This document shows positions 60,051-64,000 of a stretch of DNA of 64,000 nucleotides, in pieces. A program made the position numbers and the translations under genes. The DNA comes from Longimicrobium terrae (GTDB taxonomy: Bacteria > Gemmatimonadota > Gemmatimonadetes > Longimicrobiales > Longimicrobiaceae). Every line of letters starts with the position of its first letter. Position 1 is the stretch's first letter. The stretch is taken from contig NZ_JACHIA010000009.1 of assembly GCF_014202995.1 (NCBI RefSeq), positions 124,001 through 188,000 on the forward strand, written 5' to 3'. The notes under the pieces were generated by a model, which was not told where the DNA came from, made no database searches, and was given only the letters and a program-made list of their open reading frames with translations.

Positions 60051-60077
60051 GGGGCCGCGGCGTGAACCCGCGGCCCC
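60051..60077. terminator. Shared terminator between convergent genes
   Basis: Perfect 10-base stem GGGGCCGCGG with its complement and a seven-base loop. No long T run on either strand. Confidence 0.55.
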
Positions 60078-60097
60078 GCTCCGCCCTTCCGTGATGG

Positions 60098-60301
60098 TCA
60101 GGCCTGGGGCGTGCCTGCCGCGGGCTGCCCCGCCAGGCTCTCACGGGCGGCGAGCCCGTCGCGCGTTCCCTGCTCGCGCGATTCGCGGCTGTAGTGGTCC
60201 TCGAACAGCCCGGTGAGCAGCGTTCCGATGGACCGGCCGGACTTGCCTTCTACCGCGCGCTGGTACGCCTCCTGGTACGCGGCCTTGTTCTTTACCGACA
60301 T
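60098..60301 (-). CDS. Small hypothetical protein, 67 residues
   Basis: ATG 60301 lies behind the strong ribosome site GAGGAGG, which decides this start over GTG or ATG farther upstream. The protein (MSVKNKAAYQEAYQRAVEGKSG...) is soluble, helical at the start, and ends Ala/Gly rich. No family recognised. Confidence 0.72.
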   Translation of the reverse strand: MSVKNKAAYQEAYQRAVEGKSGRSIGTLLTGLFEDHYSRESREQGTRDGLAARESLAGQPAAGTPQA

Positions 60302-60539
60302 CAGTTCCTCCTCGTAACGGGTCCAGTCTGCGACCGGCATGGCCGCGCAATCACAAGGTAATGCGGTGGCGCGCGAAATCCTCGAACTTTTTCAGAGTAG
60401 TCACTGAATCCTAGCGGAAAGGTTGTGCCCCGCCTCTGCAAACAAACATGCGATTTCGGCCGGTATTTCGTTTGCCAAAGGACGGCGACCCAACGCGGGT
60501 CCTCCCACGAGAACGGCGGTGCCGGTCGCGGCCTTGGCT

Positions 60540-60720
60540 CCGCGGAGAGCAGATCTCTCGGTCGCGCACAGTCCAGCGCGGCGGAAGGGGCGGCGCACGC
60601 TCTCTCAGGATGACGCCTGCGGCGTGGTAACTGGCATCCCCGCAACTACATGTCATCCTGAGGAGGCGCCGGACGCACCTGCGTGCACACCGAACCGTGG
60701 CGCCGACGAAGGATCTACCT
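60540..60720. repeat. Dispersed palindromic repeat family C, copy 2
   Basis: Holds the same two arms as 41891-42077 but in swapped order: CTCTCGGTCGCGC to CTCAGGATGACGCC (60553-60616), then CATCCTGAGGAGGCGCCGG to GGCGCCGACGAAGGATCTAC (60653-60718). No gene is seen in 60302-60865. Confidence 0.7.
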
Positions 60721-60823
60721 TCCCGCCGAGCCAACGTCGCGACACGCACGACCGTTTCCGCCGGCCCGTTCAGCTTTTCATCCATGCCAAATCACGCGCG
60801 ACGCTCCTCCTGGACTACAGACA

Positions 60824-60854
60824 AAAGGCGGGGCCAACCCGTGGCCCCGCCTTT
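60824..60854 (-). terminator. Terminator of nadE
   Basis: Perfect 13-base stem AAAGGCGGGGCCA with its complement around ACCCG; the minus strand continues TTTTGTC, just behind the stop of nadE. Confidence 0.85.
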
Positions 60855-60865
60855 CGCAACCGCAT

Positions 60866-62920
60866 TCAGGGAACCGCGTTCCGCAGTTCATCCAGCCACA
60901 CCGTCGCCTCCGAGTCGCTGGGCGCCCGCCAGTCGCCGCGCGGGCTCAGCGATCCGCCGCTGCCCACCTTGGGCCCGTTGGGCACCGCGCTGCGCTTGAA
61001 CTGGCTGATCTTGAAGAAGCGCCACAGAAACACCTCCATCCACCGCTTGATGGTGGCCAAGTCGTACTGGTTGCGGCGCTCCGCGGGAAGCAGTTCCGGC
61101 CATCCCCCGCTCTCCCGGTCGCCCCAGGCGTGCAGCTCCAGAAACGCGATCTTGCTGGGCCGGAAGCCGAAGCGCGTCACGTAGAACAGCGTAAAATCCT
61201 GCAGCTCGTACGGGCCGATCTTTTCCTGCGTGCTCTGCGCCGGCTGCGCGCTTTCGCCTTCGCCGCCTGGCACCAGCTCCGGCGAAATCTCCGTATCCAG
61301 AATGCGCTGCAGCACCTGGCCGGTTTCCGCGTTGAACTGGCCGCTGTGAATGACCCAGCGGATCAGGTACTGGATCATCGTCTTGGGCACGGACGCGTTC
61401 ACGTTGTAGTGCGACATGTGGTCGCCCACGCCGTACGTGGCCCATCCCAGCGCCAGTTCGCTCAGGTCGCCCGTCCCCAGCACCAGCCCGTCGTGCAGGT
61501 TCGCCAGGCGGAAAAGGTGCGACGTGCGCTCCCCCGCCTGCACGTTCTCGAACGTCACGTCGTACACCGGCTCCCCGCTGGCGAACGGGTGCCCGATATC
61601 GCGCAGCATCTGCAGGCACGACGGGCGGATGTCGATTTCCGCCGCCGTAATCCCCAGCCCGCGCATCAGATCCCACGCGTTGCCCTTGGTGGATGAACTG
61701 GTGGCGAAGCCGGGCATGGTGTAGCCCAGGATGTTTTCGCGCGGCAGCCCCAGCCGGTCCATGGTGCGCGCCGCCACGATCAGCGCCTGCGTGCTGTCCA
61801 GCCCGCCCGACACGCCGATGACGATCTTCTTGATCCCGGTGGCCGCCAGGCGCTTCATCAGCCCGTGCACCTGGATGTTGTACGCCTCGTAGCACCGCGC
61901 GTCGCGCACGGCCGCGTCGTCCGGCACGTACGGAAAGCGGCCGACCGTGCGCTGAAGCGCGATGTCACCCGCCGGCACCGGAAAGTGGAACGGGATGCGG
62001 CGCATGGCCCGCACCCGGTCCGCGTGGTCCCCGGCGGAGTCCTGAAAGGTGTTCATCCGCGAGCGCTCCTGAAGCAGCCGCTCCAGGTCCACGTCCGCGG
62101 CGATCATGTGCTCCTCGTCCGCGAAGCGGGGCGATTCCGCCAGCAGGTCGTTCTGCTCGTAGATGAGCGCGTGGCCGTCCCACGCCAGGTCCGTCGTGCT
62201 TTCGCCCGGGCCGGCGGCGGAGTACAGGTAGGCGCAGATGCAGCGGCCAGACTGCGTGGCGCACAGGTCGCGGCGGTACTCGGCCTTGCCCACGGTGATG
62301 TTGCTGGCGGACAGGTTGGCGATCACCGTGGCCCCCGCCAGCGCCGCGTACGTGCTGGGCGGGATGGGCGTCCACACGTCCTCGCACACCTCCGTGTGCA
62401 GCACGAAGCCGGGTACGTTTTCCGCCTCGAACAGGATGTCCGCGCCGAACGGCACCGTCTGCCCCGCCACCGTCACCTGGTCCCACGCGGCGTCGCGCCC
62501 GCGGGTGAACCAGCGCGTCTCGTAGAACTCGCGGTACGTGGGCAGGTAGCTCTTGGGGACGATGCCCAGGATGCGGCCGCGGTGGATGGCGACCGCGCAG
62601 TTGAACAGACGTCCCTGAAAGCGCAGCGGCGCGCCCACGAGCAGCACCGGCGTCAGCTCCGCGCTTTCCGCCACCAGCCGCTCGATCCCCGCCAGCACCG
62701 CCTCCTGCAGCGCGTCCTGCTGAAACAGGTCTTCGCACGTGTAGCTGGAGATGCCGAGCTCCGGAAACAGCGCCACGGCTGCCTTCTGCTCCGACGCGCG
62801 GCGCGCCAGGCCAAGGGTATGTTCCACGTTGTACGCGGGGTCCGCCACGCGTACGCTGGGAATGCACACGGCCACGCGAACGAAGCCGTGAGAGTAGATG
62901 GAATGGAACGGTGCGCGCAT
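60866..62920 (-). CDS. nadE: Glutamine-dependent NAD+ synthetase
   Basis: 684 residues. Makes NAD+ from deamido-NAD+, ATP and glutamine. The N-terminal nitrilase-like glutaminase domain has the catalytic Glu ([10 protein letters not shown]), Lys ([10 protein letters not shown]) and Cys (TEVCEDVW). The C-terminal ATP-pyrophosphatase domain has the P loop [11 protein letters not shown] and [12 protein letters not shown]. All catalytic parts are present, so a separate glutaminase is not needed. ATG 62920 is used; no ribosome site is strong. It stands alone and ends in a clear terminator. Confidence 0.97.
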   Translation of the reverse strand: MRAPFHSIYSHGFVRVAVCIPSVRVADPAYNVEHTLGLARRASEQKAAVALFPELGISSYTCEDLFQQDALQEAVLAGIERLVAESAELTPVLLVGAPLRFQGRLFNCAVAIHRGRILGIVPKSYLPTYREFYETRWFTRGRDAAWDQVTVAGQTVPFGADILFEAENVPGFVLHTEVCEDVWTPIPPSTYAALAGATVIANLSASNITVGKAEYRRDLCATQSGRCICAYLYSAAGPGESTTDLAWDGHALIYEQNDLLAESPRFADEEHMIAADVDLERLLQERSRMNTFQDSAGDHADRVRAMRRIPFHFPVPAGDIALQRTVGRFPYVPDDAAVRDARCYEAYNIQVHGLMKRLAATGIKKIVIGVSGGLDSTQALIVAARTMDRLGLPRENILGYTMPGFATSSSTKGNAWDLMRGLGITAAEIDIRPSCLQMLRDIGHPFASGEPVYDVTFENVQAGERTSHLFRLANLHDGLVLGTGDLSELALGWATYGVGDHMSHYNVNASVPKTMIQYLIRWVIHSGQFNAETGQVLQRILDTEISPELVPGGEGESAQPAQSTQEKIGPYELQDFTLFYVTRFGFRPSKIAFLELHAWGDRESGGWPELLPAERRNQYDLATIKRWMEVFLWRFFKISQFKRSAVPNGPKVGSGGSLSPRGDWRAPSDSEATVWLDELRNAVP

Positions 62921-63010
62921 CAGCCTTTTTTCCGCCGGCGGGAGAATGGGTGCACCTCACCATACAAGCAACGTTCCCGCCCGGCCAGCAGATGGCTGCT
63001 CCGGTCGATG

Positions 63011-63047
63011 AAAGACGCCCCGCGCGGAGTTCAGCGCGGGGCGTCTT
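63011..63047 (-). terminator. Terminator of the short glycine-zipper gene
   Basis: Stem AAAGACGCCCCGCGC with its complement around eight bases; minus strand follows with CATCG. It lies 18 bases behind the stop at 63065. Confidence 0.75.
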
Positions 63048-63064
63048 TCGATCCATTCTCACGA

Positions 63065-63472
63065 TCAGCGCAGGCGCGCCACCAGCCAGCCAATCCCTCC
63101 GCCGACCACCGCGCCCGCCGGAACGAAGACGACCGCCGCCAGCCCGCACATGGAGCCCGTTTCGGAGCATCCCGGCTGCGCGAACGTCGCCACCAGCCCC
63201 AGCGCGGCGCCTGCCAGGGCGCCGACCCCCACGTGTGTGCCGGTCGACGGACTTCGTGATTCCCCCGCCCGGCGCTCCACGGCCGCGGGCGCGATCAGCC
63301 GCGGATCCATCACGCCCGGCTGCACGGCCACGGGTTCAGTCACGGCGGATGGAGCCGCCTCGGCCGCGAGCAGGGCTGGCGCGAGGTCCGCGCGCCTCTG
63401 CGCCAGGGCAGGCGATGCGATCACGGCGGCGGCGAGGGCGAGCAGGACGGTCCTGAGATGGATTCGCATCAT
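63065..63472 (-). CDS. Exported glycine-zipper protein
   Basis: 135 residues, with a double ATG start at 63472 and 63469 and a signal peptide (MMRIHLRTVLLALAAAVIASPALAQ). Two Gly-rich helices, VGVGALAGAALGLVATF and AVVFVPAGAVVGGGIGWLVA, are separated by a loop with two Cys (GCSETGSMC). The design is that of the protein at 49287-49760. Probably envelope-associated; function unknown. Confidence 0.72.
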   Translation of the reverse strand: MMRIHLRTVLLALAAAVIASPALAQRRADLAPALLAAEAAPSAVTEPVAVQPGVMDPRLIAPAAVERRAGESRSPSTGTHVGVGALAGAALGLVATFAQPGCSETGSMCGLAAVVFVPAGAVVGGGIGWLVARLR

Positions 63473-63588
63473 GGATGTCGATGGATGCTGGTCGGCGCGG
63501 AGGCTCCGCGGTGTGGCCGGAAGCAGAACGCGGCTCCGGGGCGGGATGGGACACATCACCGCCGCGCGATGTTCCGGCGCATGTGCGA

Positions 63589-63622
63589 ACGGGCCTCCCA
63601 CGCGTCTGCGCGGGAGGCCCGT
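63589..63622 (-). terminator. Terminator of the cytochrome c gene
   Basis: Stem ACGGGCCTCCC with its complement, loop ACGCGTCTGCG; minus strand continues TCGCAC, 18 bases behind the stop. Confidence 0.65.
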
Positions 63623-63639
63623 CATCCATCCAATGCGTA

Positions 63640-64000
63640 TTACTTCGCGGCCGGGTGCGCCAGCGACCAGGTGTACGCCGACACCGCACGGATCTGTTCA
63701 TCCGTAAAGGTGCCGTTGCCGCGCGGCGGCATGGGGACGGGGTGCGCCTCCGTGCCCGCCACGCCCTCCGTCACCACGGCCACGATCTCCTCCAGCGAAC
63801 CGGTGCCCTTGGTCCACGTGGCGTCGACGATGGAAGGCGCGAGCTGCGTCCCCCCGCCCGCCTCGCCGTGGCACATCACGCACGCCTGCCGGTACAGGCC
63901 GCGTCCCGGGCCCGCCTGCTGCGCCGTCACTCCCGGCGGAAGCTGCCCCACCGGCGGGCCCGAATCCACCACGACCGGCTTGGCCTGCCCGTCGCCGTCC
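63640..64000 (-). CDS. Cytochrome c domain protein (5' end outside window)
   Basis: The frame is open to the right edge, so only the C-terminal 120 residues are seen. The haem-binding motif CVMCH is near the start of the visible part (YRQACVMCHGEAGGG), followed by VPMPPRGNGTFTDEQIRAVSAYTWSL, the Met-ligand segment and the C-terminal helix of a class I cytochrome c. It is an exported electron carrier or domain of a larger protein; the signal and first part are missing. No partner gene is visible. Confidence 0.9.
   Translation of the reverse strand, partial: DGDGQAKPVVVDSGPPVGQLPPGVTAQQAGPGRGLYRQACVMCHGEAGGGTQLAPSIVDATWTKGTGSLEEIVAVVTEGVAGTEAHPVPMPPRGNGTFTDEQIRAVSAYTWSLAHPAAK

Overview
The window is about 70% G+C, densely coded, and rich in secreted lipoproteins, metal proteins and GC-rich palindromic intergenic repeats. 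The small-molecule and RiPP genes, the absence of CCA on the tRNA genes and the general protein style suggest a Gemmatimonadota bacterium of the Longimicrobium type. This is an inference from family resemblance, not a database result. There are no rRNA genes, CRISPR arrays, transposases or phage genes.

Layout. 1-1750: tail of a GAF-GAF histidine kinase. 1994-7739: a translationally coupled five-gene export operon of the MacB/Att type: half permease, full permease, ATPase, exported EEP phosphatase-like protein, and a fusion of the missing permease N-half with an AttH/CrtC lipocalin domain. 7824-10760: a membrane protein joining a dead Ser/Thr kinase domain to a TonB C-terminal domain. 11536-20558: housekeeping and accessory genes (thrS, a glycosyltransferase, a molybdopterin oxidoreductase, a ParE-type toxin-antitoxin pair, crcB, an exported M1 aminopeptidase, a half-length TSUP permease). 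20647-21027: a MITE-like element with long terminal inverted repeats. 21167-23354: a small internally repeated protein, a YpfJ-type peptidase and an esterase. 23500-24196: an eight-gene tRNA operon with its own promoter and terminator.

24395-28051 looks like a zinc-acquisition locus: a His/Asp-rich lipoprotein, a ZnuD-like TonB-dependent receptor and a small Cys/His membrane protein, preceded by a Fur/Zur-like AT-rich palindrome. Divergent from it, 28413-36395 is a class I lanthipeptide cluster: promoter, precursor with five Cys, attenuator hairpin, LanC, full-length LanB, a GT51 peptidoglycan transglycosylase without membrane anchor, and a C39-peptidase/ABC protein whose protease is intact but whose ATPase motifs are ruined. 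This cluster is the most unusual system in the window. A GT84-like glucan synthase domain protein ends against it on the other strand.

38707-45909 holds an arthropod-hemocyanin-like type 3 copper protein with a His/Cys-tailed membrane protein, and divergently a two-gene operon of an unrecognised 597-residue protein and a lipoprotein with one CxxCH haem site. 46175-52757 holds two Ig-like or beta-rich surface lipoproteins, a manganese catalase and tRNA-Gln. 53072-64000 is mostly single housekeeping genes (MarC, SlyD-like and lipoprotein FKBP isomerases, aldo/keto reductase, YaiI, NadE), separated by dispersed palindromic repeats, and ends in a truncated cytochrome c.
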